Source of the DNA: UBA1402 sp964575345
GTDB lineage: Bacteria; Bacteroidota; Bacteroidia; Bacteroidales; UBA1402
Length of the DNA stretch: 64,000 nt
NCBI GenBank assembly: GCA_964575345.1
Contig: CAZNQD010000007.1
Span: 1 to 64,000 of the forward strand
Reading direction: 5' to 3'
In this document: positions 34,453 through 43,034 of the stretch, in pieces
Position numbering within the stretch: the first letter of the stretch is position 1
Layout: every line of letters starts with the position of its first letter
The notes under the pieces: model-generated
What the model saw: the letters and a program-made list of their open reading frames with translations, nothing else
The model's database searches: none
What the model was told of the DNA's origin: nothing
Program-made: the position numbers and the translations under genes

Positions 34453-35568
34453 ATGGAAATTATAGAAGTAAGTACTCCGGCTTTGCGTAAAGAATTCGCA
34501 CTCCTGCCTTTTCGTTTATACCGTGGAAATCCTTATTGGGTGCCTCCTATTCTAAAGTCAGAAATCAACAATATCAATCCGGCCGTCAATCCGTTTTTTC
34601 GTTTTTGCGACGCCAAATTTTGGATAGTTCAACAAAACGGCCTTACGGTTGGGCGCATTGGGGCTATAATTCATTATGCCTACATCGAAAAGACCCAGGA
34701 AAAATACGGACGTTTCACCCGGGCAGAATTCATCGACGACAAAGAGGTAGTTGACGCTTTGTTTGAAACAGCCGAAAACTGGATTAAGTCCAAGGGAATG
34801 AGCGGTGTGATGGGGCCTCTGGGCTTTTCCAACCTTGACACACAGGCCATGCTTGTTGAAGGCTTTGATCAACTGGCTTCGGTAGCTTCAGTCTATCACC
34901 TGCCTTATTATAAGGATCATATAGAGCGTCTGGGCTACAGCAAAAAAACGGACTGGATAGAGTTTCGTTTGAGCCTGACACCTGAGATTCCCGAAAAGGC
35001 TGTCCGGCTGGCGGATGTCATACAACAACGTTATCAACTCAGCGTTATTCGCATGAAGTCCAAACGCATCATGAAAAAATTCGGCCGGGAAATTTTTCAG
35101 CTGCTGAACAAGTCTTTTTACGAACTCTTTTCTTTTGCCCCCCTGGACGAAAAAATGATAGACCATGTGCTGAACAATTACCTGCCGGTAATCAATCCCG
35201 AGTACGTACACATCGTAATAAACAACGAACAAAAAGTGGTCGGCTTTATCGTACCGGTGCCTTCGCTGAGCAAATCCATGCAAATCGCCAAAGGCAGGCT
35301 GGGTTTAAGAGCGATATGGTCTATAATGCACAGCCGTAAAAAAAACAATACCATCGATCTTTTCCTGACGGGCATCGATCCGGACTATCAGGCCAAAGGA
35401 GTGGCCAGCCTGCTTATCACCAAGGCTCAGGAAGTGATGATTAAGAACGGAATTACATGCGTCGAAACCACGGGTATACTCGAAGACAACTTCAAAGCCA
35501 TACAGCATTGGAAAAATTACGAACACGTGCAAAACAAACGCAAACGTTGCTTTGTAAAAGATTTTTGA
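34453..35568 (+). CDS. GNAT-like acyltransferase
   Basis: A 371-residue cytoplasmic protein. The N-terminal RLYRGNPYWVPPI and the central GPLGFSNLDTQAMLVEGFD are typical of a Bacteroidota GNAT-like family. The C-terminal half (about residues 250-370) has IDLFLTGIDPDYQAKGVASLL, the acetyl-CoA site, and TCVETTGILEDNFKAIQHW. The substrate is unknown. TATATTTG at 34413-34420 is a likely -7, which supports transcription separate from pheA. Confidence 0.8.
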   Translation: MEIIEVSTPALRKEFALLPFRLYRGNPYWVPPILKSEINNINPAVNPFFRFCDAKFWIVQQNGLTVGRIGAIIHYAYIEKTQEKYGRFTRAEFIDDKEVVDALFETAENWIKSKGMSGVMGPLGFSNLDTQAMLVEGFDQLASVASVYHLPYYKDHIERLGYSKKTDWIEFRLSLTPEIPEKAVRLADVIQQRYQLSVIRMKSKRIMKKFGREIFQLLNKSFYELFSFAPLDEKMIDHVLNNYLPVINPEYVHIVINNEQKVVGFIVPVPSLSKSMQIAKGRLGLRAIWSIMHSRKKNNTIDLFLTGIDPDYQAKGVASLLITKAQEVMIKNGITCVETTGILEDNFKAIQHWKNYEHVQNKRKRCFVKDF

Positions 35569-35643
35569 TAGTAAGGGGCCTGAAACTTAAGTTTTAAATC
35601 GCTACTGTATATCAGAGTTGTAGAGAATTCATACAAACTTAGG

Positions 35644-36108
35644 TCAGTATTTCTTGTCTTTGATAAAACGATCCATCTGGCGACGATCGTCTTTTTCTTT
35701 GATGCTTTCTCGTTTGTCGTAGGCTTTTTTGCCTTTGGCCACGGCAATTTCCAATTTAGCCCAGCCTTTTTCGTTGATGAAGAGCTTCACCGGAACGATA
35801 GTGAAACCGGTTTCCCGGGTAAGCCGGTCTATTTTGCGCAATTCTCTTTTGGTCAGCAGTAGCTTGCGGTCACGTCCGGGATTGTGGTTGTTGTAGGTGC
35901 CGTTGTCGTATTCACTGATCTGAAGATTTTTAATCCAGAGTTCACCATTGATCATCAGGGCATAACTGTCCGAGAGATTGGCTTTGCCCAGGCGTATGGA
36001 TTTAATTTCGGTACCGGTCAGGACCATACCGGCCGTAAAGCGGTCCAGCAATTCAAAATTAAAGGCAGCCCGCTTGTTTTTGATCGATATGTCCCTGGAT
36101 AATTTCAT
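35644..36108 (-). CDS. smpB: SsrA-binding protein (tmRNA partner)
   Basis: A 154-residue SmpB that carries tmRNA into stalled ribosomes. FNFELLDRFTAGMVLTGTEIKS, SLSDSYALMINGEL-like block (ADLSDSYAL variant), and the C-terminal basic tail with KKAYDKRESIKEKDDRR are all present. It overlaps the YIP1-family gene upstream by 4 bp, so translation is coupled. It is last in the serC run. The ssrA RNA itself is not recognised in this window. Confidence 0.95.
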   Translation of the reverse strand: MKLSRDISIKNKRAAFNFELLDRFTAGMVLTGTEIKSIRLGKANLSDSYALMINGELWIKNLQISEYDNGTYNNHNPGRDRKLLLTKRELRKIDRLTRETGFTIVPVKLFINEKGWAKLEIAVAKGKKAYDKRESIKEKDDRRQMDRFIKDKKY

Positions 36109-36680
36109 TTGGATAGACCCGGCAACAACTTGATAAGTATAAATTCAATCAGTACCGGAGACAGCGTTATTACGACGCTTGTCAAAGCCGTAAACCGGCC
36201 TCTTTGCCTGCCGGGCATTTCATACAGCCCGCCGGATGCCTCCCATACGATGTACACTGTGTAAACGACAAATATATACAGAAAAAAGAAGTCCTTGACC
36301 AGAAATGTAAAAAACCGTACAAGCAACAAAGGCGTCAGCGAATACGCACAGAGTTTCTCAACTTTGATTTTGTCGGGAGCCAGGCCCAGCCAGCGAACAA
36401 ATAAACGATCCAGTACGAACGAGGATAGAAAGTAAGAAGCAAAAAAAGCCGCAAAAACTCGTATAAAACTTTGAATACCCAGCCCCAATTCGACCCGGAA
36501 AACTTCCTGAAAATGTACAAAGGGGCTTAAAAAGGCAGCCAGGCCAACTAATGCCAGCAAAGGATAAAAATAAGCACTCAGATAGGGCTTATTCTCGGCG
36601 GTGTCTGCCGTAATTTCCTTCCATGCAGCAGCCGGGGTAGTTATGATCCGCCAGATGCGACGGAAAAAAGCTTTATTCAT
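36105..36680 (-). CDS. YIP1-family membrane protein
   Basis: A 191-residue integral membrane protein with five hydrophobic segments (about residues 37-55, 70-95, 105-125, 127-147, 165-185). The start WRIITTPAAAWKEI is the signature of YIP1-like proteins of Bacteroidota. Function is unknown. It overlaps both smpB (4 bp) and yigZ (8 bp). Confidence 0.8.
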   Translation of the reverse strand: MNKAFFRRIWRIITTPAAAWKEITADTAENKPYLSAYFYPLLALVGLAAFLSPFVHFQEVFRVELGLGIQSFIRVFAAFFASYFLSSFVLDRLFVRWLGLAPDKIKVEKLCAYSLTPLLLVRFFTFLVKDFFFLYIFVVYTVYIVWEASGGLYEMPGRQRGRFTALTSVVITLSPVLIEFILIKLLPGLSK

Positions 36681-37275
36681 TATTAATTATAAGCAGTGAT
36701 TCCACTTTTGATAAACGTTCTTTTAGTTCATTCAATTTACTTTGCCTGATGCTCAAACTCATAGAACAAAGTTCTTCGTATTTGGGATCAATGATTTTAG
36801 CTCCGTAATCCTTGATGACACTCATCACTTCGTTGGTATAGGGATACTCAAAACTGAGGCAGATTTCGGCGTCCAGCGTTTTCTCCAGGATTCTGGCATT
36901 CGACAGAGCCGCGGCTGCAGCGGTTTTGTAAGCGGAAGTCAGGCCTCCGGTTCCCAATAAAACTCCTCCGAAATAACGTACCACCACCACTAAGACATTG
37001 CTCAGCCCAAAGGAACGGATTTGGCCTAATATCGGGCGGCCTGCTGTTCCCGAAGGTTCCCCGTCGTCGTTGGCCCTGTATTGTTCAGCTTCGGCTCCCA
37101 GCATGTAGGCATAACAGATATGGCGAGCATCAAAATAGCTTTTTCTGAACTGTTCCAGCTCCAGATGCACTTCCTCGAGCCCTTCTACCGGAAGGGCAAA
37201 GGCCAGAAATTTGCTGCCTTTGTCTTTGTAGAGGCCTTCGCTGCGGTTGGCTATGGTTCTGTATGTATCAGTCAT
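36673..37275 (-). CDS. yigZ: YigZ/IMPACT family protein
   Basis: A 200-residue protein of the YigZ/IMPACT family. GSKFLAFALPVEGLEE, YDARHICYAYMLG-like block, DDGEPSGTAGRPIL and VVVVRYFGGVLLGTGGL are the hallmarks. A C-terminal DUF1949-like domain follows. Members are linked with translation control or peptide handling, but the role is uncertain. Overlaps the downstream gene by 8 bp. Confidence 0.9.
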   Translation of the reverse strand: MTDTYRTIANRSEGLYKDKGSKFLAFALPVEGLEEVHLELEQFRKSYFDARHICYAYMLGAEAEQYRANDDGEPSGTAGRPILGQIRSFGLSNVLVVVVRYFGGVLLGTGGLTSAYKTAAAAALSNARILEKTLDAEICLSFEYPYTNEVMSVIKDYGAKIIDPKYEELCSMSLSIRQSKLNELKERLSKVESLLIINNE

Positions 37276-37301
37276 AGTATAATGCAGGCGTTCAGGACCT
37301 T

Positions 37302-38549
37302 TCAGTCATCCATGGTATGTATTATCAATCCTGAACGTAATTTAGGTTCAAACCAGGTGGTTTTGGGCGGCATTATGTTGCCGCTGTCGGCAATATCGAT
37401 GAGTTGCTTCATCGATACCGGGTACAAAGCAAGGGCAAGGGCCATTTCGCCGGAGTCCACGCGACGCTCCAGCTCTTTAAGGCCACGAATGCCGCCGACA
37501 AAATCGATGCGTTTGTCGCTGCGCAAATCCTTGATGCCCAATATACGATCCAATATCAGACCTGATGAAACGCTGACATCCAATACGCCTATGGGATCGT
37601 TGTCGTCGTATCTTCCGGGCCTGGCTGTGAGCGAATACCACTCTCCGTCGATATAGAGGCTGAAGTTGTGCAAAAAGGCCGGTTTATAAATCTGCGAGCC
37701 TTTGTTTTCGACGATAAAATCTGCTTCGAGAGCGGCGAGAAACGATTTTTTATCGTGTCCGTTCAGGTCTTTGACTACTCTGTTGTAATCGATGATCTGC
37801 AATTGATTATCGGGAAAACAAACGGCCAGAAAATAATTGTATTCCTCTTGTCCGCTGTGGGCGGGATTTTGTTCTTTCTTTTCGTTGCCCACCAGAGCTG
37901 CAGCAGCTGTACGGTGATGGCCGTCGGCAATGTACAGAGCAGGCATCTGATCGAAACAGCGGCTGACTGTGTTGATGCTTTCGTCGTCGTCGATGAGCCA
38001 GAATTGATGGCCAAAGCCGTCCGGAGCCGTAAACCGGTAAACAGGCTTTTGCTTAACGTGTTCTGCCACCAGCTTGTCCAGGACTTCCTGAGCCGGATAA
38101 GCCAAAAACACCGGTTCAATATTGGCATTGTTCACCCTGACGTGCTTCATTCGATCTTCTTCTTTGTCGCGACGGGTCAATTCGTGCTTTTTGATGAGGC
38201 CGCTCATGTAATCCTCCACACAGGCACAAACCACCAGGCCGTATTGGGTTCTGCCGTTCATGGTCTGGGCGTAGATGTAAAACATGGCTTTGTTGTCCTG
38301 GATCAACCAGCCTTTTTGACGAAAAAGATCAAAATTTTCTCTGGCCCTGACATAAACCTTAGGATCGTGTTCATCTGTCCCCCGGGGGAAATCTATCTCG
38401 GGTTTGATAATGTGATACAGGGAATACTCGTTGTTGGCAGCTTCCTGTCTGGCCTCCTCTGAATTTAATACGTCGTAGGGCCGGGATGCCACTTTTTCTA
38501 CCAGATTCTGTGGCGGTCGCCAGCCTTTGAAAGCTCTGATTTTTACCAT
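37302..38549 (-). CDS. DUF1015-family protein
   Basis: A 415-residue protein of DUF1015. VKIRAFKGWRPPQNLV starts it, followed by VASRPYDVLNSEEAR, KHELTRRDKEEDRMKHV and LYIADGHHRTAAAAL. The family is found next to serA and serC throughout Bacteroidota, as here, and an ATP-dependent serine-kinase-related activity has been proposed for relatives; the sequence gives no proof. It sits 6 bp downstream of serA. Confidence 0.85.
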   Translation of the reverse strand: MVKIRAFKGWRPPQNLVEKVASRPYDVLNSEEARQEAANNEYSLYHIIKPEIDFPRGTDEHDPKVYVRARENFDLFRQKGWLIQDNKAMFYIYAQTMNGRTQYGLVVCACVEDYMSGLIKKHELTRRDKEEDRMKHVRVNNANIEPVFLAYPAQEVLDKLVAEHVKQKPVYRFTAPDGFGHQFWLIDDDESINTVSRCFDQMPALYIADGHHRTAAAALVGNEKKEQNPAHSGQEEYNYFLAVCFPDNQLQIIDYNRVVKDLNGHDKKSFLAALEADFIVENKGSQIYKPAFLHNFSLYIDGEWYSLTARPGRYDDNDPIGVLDVSVSSGLILDRILGIKDLRSDKRIDFVGGIRGLKELERRVDSGEMALALALYPVSMKQLIDIADSGNIMPPKTTWFEPKLRSGLIIHTMDD

Positions 38550-38555
38550 ACCGAT

Positions 38556-39476
38556 TTAGGGATTGACTCTGAACTTCTGATTGCCTTCTTTAAAGAAACT
38601 TACAATTTGTTTGGCGGCTGCTATGCCTGCATTGATATTGGCTTCGGCTGTCTGGGCTCCCATTTTTTTTGGGGTGGAGAAATACCGGCCGGCGAATTTC
38701 TCGGCAAATTTAGCGTCAGCGGCGGGCATGATATCGGTGATATACTTAAAATCTATTCGATTCTCCATAAACATCATCAACGAAGTTTCGTCTATTACTT
38801 CTTTACGGGCCGTGTTCACCAGGATGGCATTTTTGGGCATGCGCTTCAGAAGATTGGCGTTAATGGATTGACGGGTTTCGTCCGTAGCTGGTATATGCAA
38901 GGATACAATCTGGCATTTTTCGTATAAATCCTCCACACTATTCAAGACTTTCACCCCATCCTTCTCGATTACTTCTGCCTTGCAATAAGGATCGTAAGCA
39001 TAAACTTCCATACCGAAACCTTTGGCAATGCGGGCCACATTACGCCCCACGTTGCCGTAGGCATGTATACCCAGCACCTTGCCTTTCAATTCTGCTCCGG
39101 AAGTACCGTTAAACATATTACGCATGGCGTATACCATCATACCCAGGGCCAGTTCGGCTACCGCATTGGCATTTTGGCCGGGTGTGTTCATCACGCAAAT
39201 ACCTTTTTCGCTGGCTGCCTCCAAATCTACGTTGTCGTAACCGGCTCCCGCACGGACCACAATCTTTAATTGTCCTGCTGATTCAATAACCTGACGATCA
39301 ATGATATCGCTACGTATTATAACGGCATCAACTTTGGAAACAGCCTCAATCAGACTGCTTTTCTCGGTGTATTTTTCGAACAGTTCGAAACCGAAACCGG
39401 CTCCTTGTATCACTTCGCGTATACCCTTGACAGCAACAGGAGCAAAAGGCTTGTCAGTAGCAACTAATACCTTCAT
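38556..39476 (-). CDS. serA: D-3-phosphoglycerate dehydrogenase-type enzyme
   Basis: A 306-residue D-2-hydroxyacid dehydrogenase. LGIHAYGNVGRNVARIAK is the NAD site; VVRAGAGYDNVDLEAA and NTPGQNANAVAELALG are standard. VNTARKEVIDE carries the catalytic Arg region. The position of the usual TPHxG histidine reads FSTPKKMGAQTAEAN, so the classic catalytic His is not in its normal place. No ACT domain follows, so feedback by serine is not expected. Between serC and DUF1015 it clearly belongs to serine synthesis. Confidence 0.9.
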   Translation of the reverse strand: MKVLVATDKPFAPVAVKGIREVIQGAGFGFELFEKYTEKSSLIEAVSKVDAVIIRSDIIDRQVIESAGQLKIVVRAGAGYDNVDLEAASEKGICVMNTPGQNANAVAELALGMMVYAMRNMFNGTSGAELKGKVLGIHAYGNVGRNVARIAKGFGMEVYAYDPYCKAEVIEKDGVKVLNSVEDLYEKCQIVSLHIPATDETRQSINANLLKRMPKNAILVNTARKEVIDETSLMMFMENRIDFKYITDIMPAADAKFAEKFAGRYFSTPKKMGAQTAEANINAGIAAAKQIVSFFKEGNQKFRVNP

Positions 39477-39478
39477 AA

Positions 39479-40558
39479 TTATTTTTTTGTTTTTAATTGT
39501 GCAAAACTTCTCATGGTGTCCACCAGGGCCTGTACGCCGGCCATAGGCATGGCATTGTAAATGGAAGCACGGAAACCGCCAACGGAACGGTGGCCTTTGA
39601 TGCCCACCATACCGGCTTCGGAGGCGTATTTGTTGAATTCCTCCTCGAGTTCTTCGTAGCCTTCGGCCATTACAAAGCAGACATTCATTATGGAACGATC
39701 TTCTTTGCAGGTAACAGTGCCTTTGAACAGGGGATTGCTGTCGATTTCGTCGTACAACAGGGCGGCCTTTTGCTTATTCATTTTATATAGGGCATCAATA
39801 CCTCCGAGCTTCTTGTACCAGAGCAGTGTTTGCAAGGCTGCATAAATGGGTACAACCGGAGGAGTATTGAACATGGATTCATTTTCGACATGCGTTTTGT
39901 AGTTGAGCATGGTCGGAATGGGACGGCTCACTTTGCCCAGCATGCTTTTACGTACAATCACCAGAGTTACACCTGCAGGAGCCAGGTTTTTCTGGGCTCC
40001 GGCAAAAATCATTTCGTAAGAGCTGAAATCAATGGGACGTGAAAAAATATCCGAAGACATATCGGCAATCACCGGAACACCGGGATGGGGGTCTTCGTGC
40101 AATTCGGTACCAAAAATGGTATTGTTGCTGCAAAAATAGAAGTAATCCACATCCGAGGGGACCTTGTAATTTTTGGGTATATAGGTATAATTGTCGGCTT
40201 TGGAAGAACCCACCACCTGTACTTCTCCAAACATTTTTGCCTCTTTGATGGCCTTGGATGCCCAGGAGCCGGAATCAAGATAGGCAGCCTTTTTTTCCAA
40301 AAAATTAAAAGGAGCCATGGCAAATTGCAAACTGGCACCTCCACCCAGAAAAACAACGTCGAAGTCTTCGGGAATGTTGAGTAATTCCTTGATCAAGGCT
40401 CGTGCCTGGTCGCATACAGCTACGAATTGTTTGCTGCGGTGTGAGATTTCCATCAGCGAAAGGCCTGTGCCTTCGAAATTGATAATGGCATCGGCGGTCT
40501 GCCGGATAGTGTACTCACTCAGGATAGATGGTCCTGCATAGAAATTATGCTTTTTCAT
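39479..40558 (-). CDS. serC: Phosphoserine aminotransferase
   Basis: A 359-residue PLP enzyme of serine synthesis. KKHNFYAGPSILSEY starts the protein; VVFLGGGASLQFAM, FAGAQKNLAPAG (Schiff-base Lys), and GFRASIYNAMP are signature blocks. Length is usual. It leads the leftward run serC-serA-DUF1015-yigZ-yip1-smpB and has its own promoter at 40598-40628. Confidence 0.96.
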   Translation of the reverse strand: MKKHNFYAGPSILSEYTIRQTADAIINFEGTGLSLMEISHRSKQFVAVCDQARALIKELLNIPEDFDVVFLGGGASLQFAMAPFNFLEKKAAYLDSGSWASKAIKEAKMFGEVQVVGSSKADNYTYIPKNYKVPSDVDYFYFCSNNTIFGTELHEDPHPGVPVIADMSSDIFSRPIDFSSYEMIFAGAQKNLAPAGVTLVIVRKSMLGKVSRPIPTMLNYKTHVENESMFNTPPVVPIYAALQTLLWYKKLGGIDALYKMNKQKAALLYDEIDSNPLFKGTVTCKEDRSIMNVCFVMAEGYEELEEEFNKYASEAGMVGIKGHRSVGGFRASIYNAMPMAGVQALVDTMRSFAQLKTKK

Positions 40559-40597
40559 ACTAACATATTAAAATGAATTGAAGCTTAGAAAACGCTG

Positions 40598-40628
40598 CGA
40601 AATTAGTGATTTATTTTCTTACGACAAG
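40598..40628 (-). promoter_or_regulatory. Promoter for the serC run
   Basis: On the minus strand, CTTG (40628-40625), 19 bases, then TAATTTCG (40605-40598). One mismatch in each box. Confidence 0.5.
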
Positions 40629-40630
40629 GC

Positions 40631-40661
40631 TTTAGTTTTAATTATTTAGTTCGTATTTTTG
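40631..40661 (+). promoter_or_regulatory. Promoter for rarA
   Basis: TTTA at 40631-40634, 19 bases, then TATTTTTG at 40654-40661 (perfect -7). The rarA ATG is at 40699. Confidence 0.55.
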
Positions 40662-40698
40662 TAATCCTTGTTTCATCACCGACAAGTTCCTTATCACA

Positions 40699-41970
40699 AT
40701 GACTAAACCCCTGGCAGAAAGAATGCGCCCTTTGACACTGGATGACTATGCCGGCCAAAAACACCTGGTTGGCGAGGGAGCTATTTTACGAAAGATGATC
40801 GATTCGGGCACACTGTCGTCTTTTATCCTCTGGGGGCCTCCCGGTGTGGGCAAGACCACTCTGGCCAGCATTATAGCCTATAAACTGGAATGCCCTTTTT
40901 ACAGTCTTAGTGCCGTCAACGCCGGAGTGAAGGACGTACGTGAACTCATCGAAACTGCCAAAAACAACCGCTTGTTTCAACAAAAACCCCCTATCCTTTT
41001 CATAGACGAAATACACCGCTTCAGTAAATCTCAGCAGGATTCCCTGCTGGCTGCCGTCGAACAGGGCATTGTCACCCTGATTGGAGCTACCACCGAAAAT
41101 CCCTCGTTCGAAGTCATCACTCCCCTGTTGTCGCGCTGCCAGGTTTATGTACTGAAAGCCCTCGAAGAACAAGACCTGCAGGAATTACTCGACAGAGCCC
41201 TCAGCAAAGACCCGGAGCTGAAAAAGCGCAAGATTCTGCTCAAAGAGAGCGGAAATCTTTTTCGTTTTGCCGGGGGCGATGCCCGCAAGCTGCTCAACAT
41301 GATTGAACTGCTCACCCAGTACCAGCCTGAAGACCCTGTAATCATAGACGATGAAAAGCTTGTTGCAAGCATCCAGGCCAATCCCATGGCTTACGACAAA
41401 AACGGAGAAATGCATTACGACATCGTCTCCGCATTTATAAAATCCATACGGGGCAGTGATCCTGATGCGGCCGTCTACTGGCTGGCCAGGATGGTCGAAG
41501 GAGGCGAAGATCCCAAATTCATTGCCCGCCGCATGCTGATTTCTGCCTCCGAAGACATCGGTCTGGCCAACCCCAACGCCCTGCTGCTGGCCAATGCCTG
41601 TTTTGATGCCATCCATAAAATCGGCTGGCCCGAAAGCCGGATTATCCTTTCGGAAACCGCCGTATACCTGGCCTCCAGCCCCAAAAGCAATTCAGCCTAC
41701 CTGGCCATAGAAAAGGCTTCGTCTCTGGTGCGTCATACAGGTGATCTCAGCGTACCACTACATTTGAGAAACGCTCCCACCCAGCTTATGCAGGATCTGG
41801 ATTACGGCAAAAACTACAAATATGCCCACGATTACCAAAACAATTTTACGGAACAAGACTACCTGCCTCGCGAAATCAAAGGCAAAAGCATTTGGGAACC
41901 TCAGCAGAATGCCACGGAAAACAAGTTGAAAGAGTTTCTGAAAAATCTCTGGAAAAACAGGTTTCAGTAA
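40699..41970 (+). CDS. rarA: Replication-associated recombination protein A
   Basis: A 423-residue clamp-loader-like AAA+ ATPase that acts at stalled forks. ERMRPLTLDDYAGQ starts it; WGPPGVGKTT (Walker A, about residues 45-54), LFIDEIHRF (Walker B), GATTENPSFEVI (sensor 1) and FAGGDARKLLNM (sensor 2) follow. The C-terminal tetramerisation part has LRNAPTQLMQDLDYGKNYKYAHD. Single gene, between serC and the pectin locus. Confidence 0.96.
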   Translation: MTKPLAERMRPLTLDDYAGQKHLVGEGAILRKMIDSGTLSSFILWGPPGVGKTTLASIIAYKLECPFYSLSAVNAGVKDVRELIETAKNNRLFQQKPPILFIDEIHRFSKSQQDSLLAAVEQGIVTLIGATTENPSFEVITPLLSRCQVYVLKALEEQDLQELLDRALSKDPELKKRKILLKESGNLFRFAGGDARKLLNMIELLTQYQPEDPVIIDDEKLVASIQANPMAYDKNGEMHYDIVSAFIKSIRGSDPDAAVYWLARMVEGGEDPKFIARRMLISASEDIGLANPNALLLANACFDAIHKIGWPESRIILSETAVYLASSPKSNSAYLAIEKASSLVRHTGDLSVPLHLRNAPTQLMQDLDYGKNYKYAHDYQNNFTEQDYLPREIKGKSIWEPQQNATENKLKEFLKNLWKNRFQ

Positions 41971-41999
41971 ATACCCGGCAGAATGGCTGATAACAGGGC

Positions 42000-42908
42000 T
42001 CAATAAAGACCCGGTGCAGAAGCAACAGTGCGGAATTCCTTGGGTGTGGTGCCGGTCTTATGCCTGAAAAAAGTAGAAAACTGTCCGGTACTCTCAAAAT
42101 TGAGTTCGTATGCAATTTCGGTGATGGATTTTTCGCTGTTCATCAGCATCTCTTTGGCATGTTGCAAACGCAGGTTCATCTGAAACTGAGCCGGCGAAAT
42201 GCCCGTATATTTTTTAAAGGCTTTTCTAAACCAGGAATAACTGACTCCCAGTTGCGAAGCAATATTTTCAGGAGCCTGGGGCGAAGTCATACTTTCACGC
42301 ATCATTATCCTGGCCAGGTTGATTTTGTCTACTACCGATTTATTGCTGATGAGGGTGTTGCGCGATTTGTAATACAGCAAACCCAACATATGCCTGACAA
42401 TGCCCGAAATAATTTGCTGATAAGCCTGGTTCTCCTGTTCAGCATAACGAATAATCTGCTGGTATAAAGAAACGAACTCATCATTGATGCCTAATTTGAA
42501 AATGGGTTCTTCTTTCCGAAAAAAACCTTGCTGCACAATGGACTGGGCATGTACACCGTTGAAACCTACCCAAAATTCATCCCAGCCTGTTTCTTTGCTA
42601 AAACTGTAATTATGCCACTCCTGGGGAAAAAGCATTATCAAACTTCCTGTCTCGATATTGGTTTTTGGAAGGGAGGCTGATTGAAAAAAACCACAGCCTT
42701 TCACTACAAATAAGAGTTGAAATTCATCCAGCACCCGACCTTGTTTTGTATTGAAAGCGTAGGAGCTGAGGTGCTTGTTCAAATAAGGATTAATGCTGGA
42801 ATGTGGCTTAATGCTTTGAAATCCGCAGGTGGTCACATAAAGCCCCCACCTGTGATCTATTTCATTAACCGTCAGGTAATTGATATGATTTTCTTCGCTT
42901 AATGCCAT
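42000..42908 (-). CDS. AraC-family regulator of the pectin locus
   Basis: A 302-residue regulator. The N-terminal half is a cupin-like ligand domain (LDEFQLLFVVKGCGFFQSA; LIMLFPQEWHNYSF). The C-terminal 100 residues carry two helix-turn-helix units (SQLGVSYSWFRKAFKKYTGIS and ITEIAYELNFESTGQFSTFF). It diverges from GH42 at 43035 across a 126-bp region, the usual arrangement for a local activator. Control of the GH42-GH105-PL11 operon is inferred from this; the sugar ligand is not known. The start was placed at the first ATG that keeps the ligand domain complete. Confidence 0.87.
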   Translation of the reverse strand: MALSEENHINYLTVNEIDHRWGLYVTTCGFQSIKPHSSINPYLNKHLSSYAFNTKQGRVLDEFQLLFVVKGCGFFQSASLPKTNIETGSLIMLFPQEWHNYSFSKETGWDEFWVGFNGVHAQSIVQQGFFRKEEPIFKLGINDEFVSLYQQIIRYAEQENQAYQQIISGIVRHMLGLLYYKSRNTLISNKSVVDKINLARIMMRESMTSPQAPENIASQLGVSYSWFRKAFKKYTGISPAQFQMNLRLQHAKEMLMNSEKSITEIAYELNFESTGQFSTFFRHKTGTTPKEFRTVASAPGLY

Positions 42909-42993
42909 CTTGCTACATTCTAGTTAAGCGCCTAAATGACAATTTTATAAGAATATATGTCATTATTTGCAAACAACTATTCGTTCAGGTGCT

Positions 42994-43001
42994 TATTTTT
43001 G
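42994..43001 (+). promoter_or_regulatory. -7 box of the GH42-GH105-PL11 operon
   Basis: TATTTTTG, a perfect -7, 34 bases before ATG 43035. A TTTG at 42966-42969 is 24 bases upstream, longer than usual, which would fit an activator-dependent promoter controlled by the AraC protein. It also shows that the longer reading frame from 42957 is not used. Confidence 0.5.
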
Positions 43002-43034
43002 CTTCTTTTATATCTCTTATTTTTAATACCGGAA

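Noticed and set aside
35583..35594. Perfect 12-bp palindrome AAACTTAAGTTT between convergent genes
   Set aside because: Short and without a T tail; it does not qualify as a terminator or a known site.
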